Origin: Cytobacillus sp. NJ13
Lineage (GTDB): Bacteria > Bacillota > Bacilli > Bacillales > Cytobacillaceae
Assembly: GCA_030348385.1 (NCBI GenBank)
Contig: JAUCFP010000006.1
Span: 3,747,501 to 3,811,500, forward strand
DNA length: 64,000 nt
Direction: 5' to 3'
Numbering within the stretch: position 1 is the stretch's first letter; each line of letters begins with the position of its first letter. This document shows positions 57,361 through 64,000 of this stretch, piece after piece. The notes beneath the pieces were generated by a model, which was not told the origin of the DNA, ran no database searches, and saw only the letters and a list, made by a program, of their open reading frames with translations. The translations under genes were made by a program, and so were the position numbers.

Positions 57361-58972
57361 CGATTAGCTTACCCCTTTTGCATTCTTCCTGAAAGGCGCG
57401 GAGACGTTTCGTTTTTTCAAGAAGCAATTCAAGAAAAAGCTGCCAGTCTTCCTGGCGTTTCAGCTTGTTGTACAGCGTGCGAAGCTTTTTCATTTTCCGG
57501 ACAGCCTCGCGGTAATGATCCCTGTTTTTCATATTGATATGGGCAGTGATGGATTGATGATAAAGAGGCAGGAGGATGGAGGGCTCCTTTTTGCTGATTT
57601 CCCTGATCCGGTCCTTGCCTAGAGAATCAATATCAAAGCCAATAAACGCCTGCAGATCTGCCCACTTTGTGAATTCGCCTTTTTCAAAAAGCAGGTATTC
57701 ATAATCGTTGTAGCTGTATGGGAGCGTTTCCATCAGAGCTTTCTCGTACAAATCCATTTTGCTGCTTTCCAGACAAAAAGGAGAAATCGCCTTGATGGCC
57801 ATCCGGGTAAAATCCGTGCAGGCATAATAGTCATCAGATTGTTTCAGGTAATCCCGTAATTTATGGATAAATGCTTCTGCATAAGGACCCATCCGATTCC
57901 AGTCCTTATTGGCTGAAAAATAATCGATCCAGTAAAGCATATAAGGAGTCATTAAGTCATTTGGCACACTTAAAACACTGAGTGCCTGTTCATCATTGCG
58001 TTCAAGGATATGAAGATGCACATAACCTGCCACAGACGGAAGGCTGGGCGATTCCTCTTTCATGGAGGATTCCAGCTTCTGGATCTCCGCTTCACGCCAT
58101 TCTTTCTTTTTGAAAAAATGTGTCCATAACAGCCTGTATAAATGGGCCCGTTCATAATCCAAACCAAAAGAACCGGTGATCAGCCCGGCGGAATCTTCTT
58201 TCAGCTTTTCAATATATTGATCGAAAGCGAAGGGAAGGGAGTGCACCGACAGTTTGTTCATAATCTCAACAGAATCTTCCATCAGGGACTGATAGAGATG
58301 GCGGTAATAACGGTCAATCAATTCTTCGCCGTGGCCGTATTTCTTGCTCAGCGCCATCAGCTTTATAAAAGAAAAGACATAGCCGATAAGCAAATACAGC
58401 AGCCTCCATTCCTGTTCAACCGGTGCTCCCGCTTTCATGCGGCGCAGATAAACATGGAAAAGCTCAGGAAGGACATAGGGACGAGGCTCTCCCTGTTTTT
58501 CCAGCAGCTCGGTAAAGCTTTCTTCGAATCCGGCAACCCAGCCGTCATAACCCGTCTTCAGCTGACCGGAGGATTTCAAAAGATCCTTTGCTCTTTGAAG
58601 CCCCCAACTCTTGGCTGTCTGCTTTTCCTTTATCGGCTTCCTCCACTCCTCAATCCACATGGACACACTTCTGGCTTTGGAGAGAAGCTGCAGAAAGACC
58701 GCAGTCTGATGACGGCAAAAACCTTCAGCAGGGCAGGAACACTCGCTCAAATGAATGAACTCAAGATTAAGTTCAACCTTTGCGGGAGTCACATCCTGAA
58801 CCGTCGCCAAAACCTTATCATCTTCAAAGCGAAGCTGATACACAAGCCCCTGCCGAAAAAGCATCAGCCCCTTCTGCACCAGGCGCGCATCTTCCTCATT
58901 CTCAGCCCGCAGCAGACCCTTCAACTCATTCGCTGCAAACTCCAAAGGCTCCAAAAACCGCTCCGGAATCAT
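57353..58972 (-). CDS. ywqB: SWIM zinc-finger protein YwqB
   Basis: 539 aa. A SWIM motif lies at about residues 75-95: CSCPAEGFCRHQTAVFLQLL, fitting CxCxnCxH. The rest is largely alpha-helical, TPR/HEAT-like in look. SWIM fingers bind DNA or protein, and a SWIM gene directly upstream of an SNF2 ATPase is a conserved bacterial pair. Minus-strand ATG 58972 follows the hairpin-containing leader. Function unknown beyond the pairing. Confidence 0.9.
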   Translation of the reverse strand: MIPERFLEPLEFAANELKGLLRAENEEDARLVQKGLMLFRQGLVYQLRFEDDKVLATVQDVTPAKVELNLEFIHLSECSCPAEGFCRHQTAVFLQLLSKARSVSMWIEEWRKPIKEKQTAKSWGLQRAKDLLKSSGQLKTGYDGWVAGFEESFTELLEKQGEPRPYVLPELFHVYLRRMKAGAPVEQEWRLLYLLIGYVFSFIKLMALSKKYGHGEELIDRYYRHLYQSLMEDSVEIMNKLSVHSLPFAFDQYIEKLKEDSAGLITGSFGLDYERAHLYRLLWTHFFKKKEWREAEIQKLESSMKEESPSLPSVAGYVHLHILERNDEQALSVLSVPNDLMTPYMLYWIDYFSANKDWNRMGPYAEAFIHKLRDYLKQSDDYYACTDFTRMAIKAISPFCLESSKMDLYEKALMETLPYSYNDYEYLLFEKGEFTKWADLQAFIGFDIDSLGKDRIREISKKEPSILLPLYHQSITAHINMKNRDHYREAVRKMKKLRTLYNKLKRQEDWQLFLELLLEKTKRLRAFQEECKRGKLIDA

Positions 58973-58992
58973 CTTTCAACCCCCTTGTTGGT

Positions 58993-59058
58993 GGGACAGA
59001 GGGACAGGTTCCTTGTCCCAGCGTTCCGCAGAGGACAGCCAACCTGTCCCCATGTCCC
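58993..59058. repeat. inverted repeat GGGACA element in the ywqB leader
   Basis: GGGACAGAGGGACAGGTT (58993-59010) and AACCTGTCCCCATGTCCC (59041-59058) pair except for two central bases, with a 30-bp loop that itself contains TTGTCCC and GAGGACAG. It lies between the divergent ywqB and MFS genes, in the ywqB 5' region. Confidence 0.8.
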
Positions 59059-59235
59059 AATGTACATTCCTATATTATAACATTTAGAGCATTTGGATTG
59101 AAGGTGCGCACTGTTTCAAAAATAGTTTAGGGAAGTTCTTAATGGAAATCATGCGGAAAATATAGTCTGAATTTTCTATTTTTATAAATAAAATGGTATA
59201 ATGGATTTAATGCTTTAAGGAAACTGGGTGGGAAA

Positions 59236-60447
59236 ATGACTGCTGTAAATGCTAGACAACTGGAATCAGATAAATATTCATTGCATGATGCCGGCTTCAA
59301 AAAAATAATGATTGCGTTGACTAGTGCATCCATTTTAGTATTCGCTAATTTATATTTTGTGCAGCCGATTATGCCGCTGCTGGTGAAATCATTTGACATT
59401 ACATCTGCAGCAGCCGGTTTATCGCTGTCTGCTGCTGTAGTATCTATGATTTTTGGATTATTATTCTTCGGATTTCTATCTGATCGAATCGGGCGGGTTT
59501 CAATAATGAATATCACGCTTGTTTGCACCATTATTCCGCTTGTGCTATTGCCCATTGCGCCTAATTTTGAAACATTTCTGGTGCTGCGCTTCCTGCAGGG
59601 CATTTGTATGGCGGGCCTGCCAGCAGCAGCCATCGCGTATTTAGGGGAGGAACTGGATCCTAGAAGCGTCAGTCTTGGCATCACCATGTATATTGCAGCC
59701 AATGCCATTGGCGGAATGGCAGGCCGCATCTTCGCCGGGTACATTGCTGATATGGCCAGCTGGCAGACTTCTGTTTACTTCCTATTTGGATTCTCCGTTC
59801 TGTTATTCATCATTTATTTTATGACTCTGCCAAAATCTCATTATTTTAAGCCCAGTAAAATATCTGTTCAAAAAGACTTGTCAGGCATGGGCTCACATCT
59901 GAAAAATACGAAGCTTTACCCTGCGTTCGCGATGGGGATCCTCCTCCAATTCTCGTTTACAGGAGTATGGACGTACCTGCCTTTTTATCTCGAACAGGAT
60001 CCTTTTAATCTTTCTGTAAAAAATATTTCTTTTACCTACCTGGCATACAGCTTCGGTATAGTTGGCTCCATTCTGGGCGGAAGACTATCTGTTCATTTTA
60101 GGCAAACCACACTGGTTTCGGTTGGAACCGCCATTTTAATAGCAGGGACCTTGCTTACCAATGTGCACTCTTTATCAGTAATTGTAATGGGTCTATGCCT
60201 GACCTGTCTGGGGTTCTTTGTGGCGCATTCACTGATGGCGGCCATTGTAAATGAGCGCGCTGCCCATCACAAAGCTGGTGCCTCGAGCATCTATCTCGTA
60301 AGCTATTACCTTGGAGTCGCAACCGGAGGGACGCTTGCCGGCCTGGTATGGCAGACAGGAGGCTGGACTGGGATTACAGCGGTTTCCTTTGGACTGCTTC
60401 CGGTTGTGGTGTGGCTGATGGCGGGCAGCAGGAAGGTTCATCGCTGA
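59236..60447 (+). CDS. major facilitator superfamily transporter
   Basis: 403 aa, 12 predicted helices. Typical MFS loop 2-3 signature FGFLSDRIGRVSIMNITLVC and the mid-protein repeat. It resembles the YybF/YgaY group of Bacillus (drug-proton antiporter-like); substrate cannot be inferred. N-terminal 20 residues are cytoplasmic. ATG 59236 follows aactgggtggg, a modest site. Divergent from ywqB; candidate -10 TATAAT at 59197-59202 with a poor -35. Confidence 0.88.
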   Translation: MTAVNARQLESDKYSLHDAGFKKIMIALTSASILVFANLYFVQPIMPLLVKSFDITSAAAGLSLSAAVVSMIFGLLFFGFLSDRIGRVSIMNITLVCTIIPLVLLPIAPNFETFLVLRFLQGICMAGLPAAAIAYLGEELDPRSVSLGITMYIAANAIGGMAGRIFAGYIADMASWQTSVYFLFGFSVLLFIIYFMTLPKSHYFKPSKISVQKDLSGMGSHLKNTKLYPAFAMGILLQFSFTGVWTYLPFYLEQDPFNLSVKNISFTYLAYSFGIVGSILGGRLSVHFRQTTLVSVGTAILIAGTLLTNVHSLSVIVMGLCLTCLGFFVAHSLMAAIVNERAAHHKAGASSIYLVSYYLGVATGGTLAGLVWQTGGWTGITAVSFGLLPVVVWLMAGSRKVHR

Positions 60448-60460
60448 TATGATAAAGGAG

Positions 60461-60660
60461 ATTCGGACAGGCTGAGCGGGAATTTTTTAATTGGAGACCG
60501 AACCCGCGTCACCTTCGGACAAGCCGAGCAGAAATTAGTCAGTTGGAGTCCGAAACGTGGCAGCATCGGAAAGTGCGAGTAGGAATAATCCAGTTGGAGT
60601 CCGAACTCGTGTCAGCTTTGGACAGGTCGAGCAGTAATTTACTTATCGGAGTCCGAACAC
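60461..60660 (+). repeat. diverged array of 52-bp units, same family as 1551-1975
   Basis: TTCGGAC at 60462 and 60514 are 52 bp apart. GGAGTCCGAAC-type starts lie at 60493, 60545, 60596 and 60648 (spacings 52, 51, 52). Units retain GTCCGAA and TTYGGAC inverted words, but the spacers differ from the 1.6-kb array. Non-coding. Confidence 0.8.
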
Positions 60661-60720
60661 AAGGCAGATTTAGCGAGAATGAATCGCCCATTTACTAAAA
60701 ACAATTAATAGAAAGCCTTA

Positions 60721-60755
60721 AAGCCCCAATCAATAACGATTGGGGCATCTTTTTT
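60721..60755 (+). terminator. terminator in the MFS 3' region
   Basis: GCCCCAATC and GATTGGGGC around AATAAC, followed by ATCTTTTTT. It lies 270 bp after the MFS stop, beyond the 52-bp array. Confidence 0.82.
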
Positions 60756-60806
60756 CCATAAAAACTGCACTGAGATGCTTTCACTTCTCACTAATATCAG
60801 TTTATG

Positions 60807-60898
60807 TGCGGATAGACTCAATTTACTTGCGGATAAAATTTTTTCTGTGCTTATAGCCGCAGTTTACGTGCGGATAGAAATTTTTATGTGCGGATAGC
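60807..60898. repeat. 20-21-bp phased array, word TGTGCGGATA (inverted TCCGCA family)
   Basis: Words TGCGGATA or variants start at 60807, 60828, 60848 (TGCTTATA), 60869 and 60889; spacings 21, 20, 21, 20. The reverse complement, TATCCGCACATAAA, matches the 36671-36762 array. It lies 3' of the minus-strand hydrolase and 3' of the MFS gene. Confidence 0.88.
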
Positions 60899-60935
60899 CA
60901 CTTTTAATACTGCAGACCAACACTCGTGCTGCAGC

Positions 60936-62483
60936 CTAACGAGGATCCCGTTCCTGCCCCGTTTTCAGATCAATAACCTTAACCGGGTTCTCCGGAGCAT
61001 TGACCGTTTTGCTTTCAGGAGCAGCATTTCCGTTTTCCACCCAGTCGACAAGCAAGTCAAATGACTGGTGAGCGTAAGGCAGCAAAGGCTGAAGTTCTTT
61101 ATCCGGATCGGTGGAGCTGTTCCAGACAAGGCTGTCAACATGGTTGCCGTTCTCGATGGTATACATTCGGTGCAGATCCTGCTTCCCGGCTTTCTTGACC
61201 AGCTTTTGATATCCCTTTGCATGAATTTCCGGGAATATCAGCGAATCAAGGGAACCAGTGAAAGAGATGAGCGGCACATCTATATCTCCAGTATTGGCCA
61301 CTTCCTTAATGTTTTCTTTCACTTCTTTTGGCCGGGTCACATACTTATAATCTTCAAAGATAGAATCATAGGTTCGGTCTCTCACGCCATTAACAAAGTT
61401 CAGGTAATTGCTCCATTGCGTACGGCCTGGAGCTTCCGGATCGAAATGGTCCCGATAGATATTCAGCGAAACAAACCAGTATACCTGATCATGATAGGCC
61501 CACAGTTTTTCCGATCCTTTTGGCAATCCTGCTTTGTAAAGCTCTTTAATCGCTTTCTGCTGTTTTTTGCCGCTTCCATACAAAGCTTCCTCTGCATGAT
61601 TCACAACGGTGGTCAGGGAACTGATTAAATTAGGCTTTTTCTCCGTCCATAACACGCCTTCCCAATCAACTCCTCCATCAAAAAGACGCGGTTCGCCAGT
61701 TTTCTCCGGATGGTCATGTTCAAGGGCGTAGCGCACGACGTATCCGCCATTGGAAATTCCCATCGCATATGTAGGAATTTTATGCACTGCCGATACTAAA
61801 TCGCTCGCCGGGTCAGTAGAATCTGCCGGATCGATCAGCCCATCAGAATAATGGCTGACTAAGTACTGCTGTGCGGCTTTCGTAACCTGACGGAACCGCT
61901 GGTGCCATTCTGCTACGCTATCATCCTCAGCGGCTAAGGCATTCTTTACTTTTGCAAATGGATCAGCTGAATTAGCCTCACCCTGGGTGCCTTTATCAAT
62001 CGCTGCAAAAGCATATCCTTTTTCCAGGACATAATCGCTGAAAAGCAGGTCGGTTGACGTTTCATTTCTTGTAGCCGGGATTCCCGAAACAACAAGCCGG
62101 CCATTCCAGTGATCCGGAACCCTTATGACAAACTGGGCATCTTCAAAAATACCATTTACCTGAGTTCCTGTTACAGAAGAAGGCTTGTACATTTGATGCC
62201 ATCCGGTTCCTTCCGCAGCATTTCCCCAAAGATAAGGGGCAAGACCGATGTTGCCGTAAAGGGTTGCCTGCTGATATTGGCGGGGATTCTTGGTGGTCAG
62301 CCAGTTGTTGTCCACACCGTCAAAGTATTGCTCCGTTACTGTGTGCGCACCAGGTATTATAGCCTGGTTTTCCGCAGCAGGTTGCTCGGCAAAACTTCTT
62401 TCCGGAAAAAGTGAAAAGCTTAAAGCAGATGCCAGTGATAACGCAATTAGCTTATTTTTCAGATAAATCCATCCCTTCTGCAT
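60936..62483 (-). CDS. secreted alpha/beta-hydrolase
   Basis: Exported hydrolase, up to 515 aa. Signal peptide ends near SFAEQ. Likely nucleophile in GISNGGYVV (GxSxG). Candidate acid is Asp in [16 protein letters not shown]; the histidine is in [12 protein letters not shown]. The wide spacing and tail resemble tannase/feruloyl-esterase or 3-hydroxybutyrate-oligomer hydrolase relatives, but I cannot assign a substrate. Start is uncertain: ATG 62483 has only a weak site upstream, whereas AGAAGGGATGG inside its first codons is well placed for CTG 62462, which would give a normal signal peptide starting [14 protein letters not shown]. Confidence 0.82.
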   Translation of the reverse strand: MQKGWIYLKNKLIALSLASALSFSLFPERSFAEQPAAENQAIIPGAHTVTEQYFDGVDNNWLTTKNPRQYQQATLYGNIGLAPYLWGNAAEGTGWHQMYKPSSVTGTQVNGIFEDAQFVIRVPDHWNGRLVVSGIPATRNETSTDLLFSDYVLEKGYAFAAIDKGTQGEANSADPFAKVKNALAAEDDSVAEWHQRFRQVTKAAQQYLVSHYSDGLIDPADSTDPASDLVSAVHKIPTYAMGISNGGYVVRYALEHDHPEKTGEPRLFDGGVDWEGVLWTEKKPNLISSLTTVVNHAEEALYGSGKKQQKAIKELYKAGLPKGSEKLWAYHDQVYWFVSLNIYRDHFDPEAPGRTQWSNYLNFVNGVRDRTYDSIFEDYKYVTRPKEVKENIKEVANTGDIDVPLISFTGSLDSLIFPEIHAKGYQKLVKKAGKQDLHRMYTIENGNHVDSLVWNSSTDPDKELQPLLPYAHQSFDLLVDWVENGNAAPESKTVNAPENPVKVIDLKTGQERDPR

Positions 62484-62772
62484 AATTTCTTACAGTTCTA
62501 TTCTACTTTTACTAATTATGGGAATCATGGGTCTTAATGATTAATTATTTGAATTTTCAGTATAAAGGAGATCAGAGTATTGAAATTTGTGATGCCCGAC
62601 TGATACTAGTACCATAGTCTTATAGACGGAACAAGTTGGAAGCAATGAGAATTCAAGGGAAATTGGGCGCTTTAATGAATTCGAGCTAGTAGCGCAACCG
62701 GCCAGCACTTACAAGGGAGCAGTCCTTTTGTAGGGATATGTTCTGACAAACTTTTTTGAAAAGAGGAAGAGC

Positions 62773-63702
62773 ATGCTTACAACTTATCAGCCTAATCATT
62801 TTAAAAGCACACAGGTTCTTGAAAAAGAAGCTGTTTTGGCTGCAATTGAAAATTCTCTGGCCATGATTGAATTTGATGGGAACGGGAAAGTGCTGTGGGC
62901 AAATGAGAATTTTGCCCGCACTGTCAAATATCGGGCAGAAGAAATGCCAAATATGATGCATAAGCAATTTTGCACCCCTGAATTTGCCGCCAGCAGGGAA
63001 TATCAGGAGCTTTGGAGAAATCTGCGCAATGGTAAAAGTTTTCAGGAAAAAATCCAGCGTGTGACCAAGCAAGGAGACCTTATCTGGCTCGAAGCAACAT
63101 ACACACCGGTATATGGGAATGATGGCAAGGTAGAAGGTGTTGTAAAGGTTGCTACGGATATTACAGAACGGGAAACGAATACAGTACAGGTGGCAGTTCA
63201 GCTTCAGGAAATGTCAGAAGACCTTAGTGAAAAGGCGAAAGCAGGAATTGAAAGAAGTGAAGAGGCCGCTCAGGCAATAGGTAAGCTTGTTCATGAGTCC
63301 AAAGGGAACCTGGAAATCCTCCATTCTCTCAAATCACAGGCACAATCAATCGGCAGCATCGTAAAAACGATCCGGGAAATAGCGGCGCAAACCAACCTCC
63401 TGGCATTAAATGCAGCTATTGAAGCAGCGCGCGCCGGCGAACATGGCAGAGGCTTCAACGTCGTTGCCGGAGAGGTGCGAAAGCTCGCAAACCGGGTGCA
63501 GGACTCCATCCAGGAAGTCAATGCTCACATCGAAGGAATATCAGATGAAATCAACAAAATTAGTGACGCAACTCTGCAATCACAGTCAGGCATAACTGAA
63601 AACCAGGTTCTTAATGAACAGGCTGTATCTGCATTTAAAGATATCGGGGAAGCTGCAAGAAAGCTGGATGAGCAGGCGAAAGATTTTAAGAGAATTTTAT
63701 AG
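62773..63702 (+). CDS. soluble PAS-domain chemoreceptor
   Basis: 309 aa without transmembrane segments. PAS domain at about residues 22-135 ([50 protein letters not shown]), then a shortened methyl-accepting signalling domain with the invariant tip [20 protein letters not shown] and [18 protein letters not shown]. No HAMP. It probably senses redox, oxygen or a small ligand inside the cell and feeds CheA, as in other cytoplasmic PAS-MCPs. ATG 62773 follows gaaaagaggaag. Terminator downstream. Confidence 0.93.
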   Translation: MLTTYQPNHFKSTQVLEKEAVLAAIENSLAMIEFDGNGKVLWANENFARTVKYRAEEMPNMMHKQFCTPEFAASREYQELWRNLRNGKSFQEKIQRVTKQGDLIWLEATYTPVYGNDGKVEGVVKVATDITERETNTVQVAVQLQEMSEDLSEKAKAGIERSEEAAQAIGKLVHESKGNLEILHSLKSQAQSIGSIVKTIREIAAQTNLLALNAAIEAARAGEHGRGFNVVAGEVRKLANRVQDSIQEVNAHIEGISDEINKISDATLQSQSGITENQVLNEQAVSAFKDIGEAARKLDEQAKDFKRIL

Positions 63703-63707
63703 GAAAA

Positions 63708-63740
63708 TGCGGGCTGCTTTTATAGCAGCTCTTTTTTTGC
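63708..63740 (+). terminator. terminator after the PAS chemoreceptor gene
   Basis: GGCTGCT and AGCAGCT-type arms around TTTAT (63711-63730), followed by CTTTTTTT. Confidence 0.8.
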
Positions 63741-63812
63741 AGATAGGAAGAATGGATGAAGCTGGCGAATTTACATATATTCTGTTTGTTTTTGATGAGA
63801 GAAGGTGATTTT

Positions 63813-64000
63813 TTGAAATATCTCTATAAGAAATTTACTTCAGAGTTAAAGGCGCAGATTCATAGTATTGAAAAGGAACTAAAAGAACAAATTGAAAAGC
63901 TTCTAAGAGAGAATAAAGCGGTTTTTTCAAAGAAAGGACTGAAACTGGAGGCTGAATTTAATCAGGAGAACAGCGATGTTTTCCAGCCTGGATACAGATC
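63813..64000 (+). CDS. start of an unidentified gene, truncated by the window end
   Basis: TTG 63813 follows agaaggtga with good spacing, and the frame stays open to the window edge (62 codons). The visible sequence is charged and helical (YKKFTSELKAQIHSIEKELK, then EQIEKLLRENKAVFSKKGLK). Too short to assign a family. Confidence 0.6.
   Translation, partial: MKYLYKKFTSELKAQIHSIEKELKEQIEKLLRENKAVFSKKGLKLEAEFNQENSDVFQPGYR

Overview
The window reads as chromosome of an endospore-forming, motile, respiring low-GC Gram-positive of the Bacillaceae (Bacillus/Cytobacillus-like). Evidence is the Bacillus-type gene order (rpiB-ywlG-glyA-upp, atp operon, ywzB-ywmB-murA-spoIID, spoIIQ, spoIIID-mbl-flhO-flhP, fabZ, ywpF-ssbB, ywqA-ywqB), strong AGGAGG ribosome sites, frequent TTG/GTG starts, sporulation genes with SigE/SigF-like promoters, and an 11-gene complex I operon that Bacillus subtilis lacks. 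Species cannot be named from sequence alone.

Layout. 1-6 kb: end of a chemoreceptor, rpiB, ywlG, then an ECF sigma/anti-sigma pair bracketed by two hairpin repeats, then glyA and upp. 6-11 kb: a HTH/coiled-coil protein, a small membrane protein, a secreted serine beta-lactamase-like hydrolase and a Vpr-like subtilase. 11-19 kb: complete F1Fo ATP synthase operon (atpZ-like, I, B, E, F, H, A, G, D, C), with palindromic repeat elements on both sides of atpG. 19-22 kb: a stand-alone ftsZ outside any dcw cluster, two small unknown genes, a LysM-3D cell-wall protein. 22.5-33.6 kb: nuoABCDHIJKLMN without nuoEFG; NuoC has a 300-residue Ala/Lys repeat extension. 33.9-40.7 kb: ywzB, ywmB, murA, spoIID, a VanZ-like gene, spoIIQ, pcp. 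40.9-46 kb: a putative CcpA-controlled symporter operon (small subunit, SSS transporter, cNMP/CBS/DUF294 protein, DnaQ-like exonuclease). 46-54.5 kb: LysM protein, spoIIID, mbl, flhO-flhP, an EpuA-like peptide, fabZ with a FapR operator, an acidic lipoprotein, ywpF, ssbB. 54.5-64 kb: SNF2 helicase/SWIM protein pair, an MFS transporter, a secreted alpha/beta hydrolase, a soluble PAS chemoreceptor and a truncated gene at the edge.

Functionally the window joins proton-motive-force generation (complex I), its use (ATP synthase), cell shape, division and envelope synthesis (mbl, ftsZ, murA, fabZ) and engulfment-stage sporulation (spoIID, spoIIQ, spoIIID).

The least explained content lies between genes. 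Four arrays repeat a CCG-centred word every 20-21 bp (about two helical turns) at 22.1, 36.7, 49.3 and 60.8 kb. Two arrays have a 52-bp hairpin unit (1.6 and 60.5 kb). A GT-rich family (GGTTGATATGTTGGTGG) occurs at 6.0, 20.3 and 46.0 kb. I cannot assign these to a described element; the conserved period over different words is the main candidate for something new. No rRNA, tRNA, CRISPR array, insertion sequence or prophage was found.
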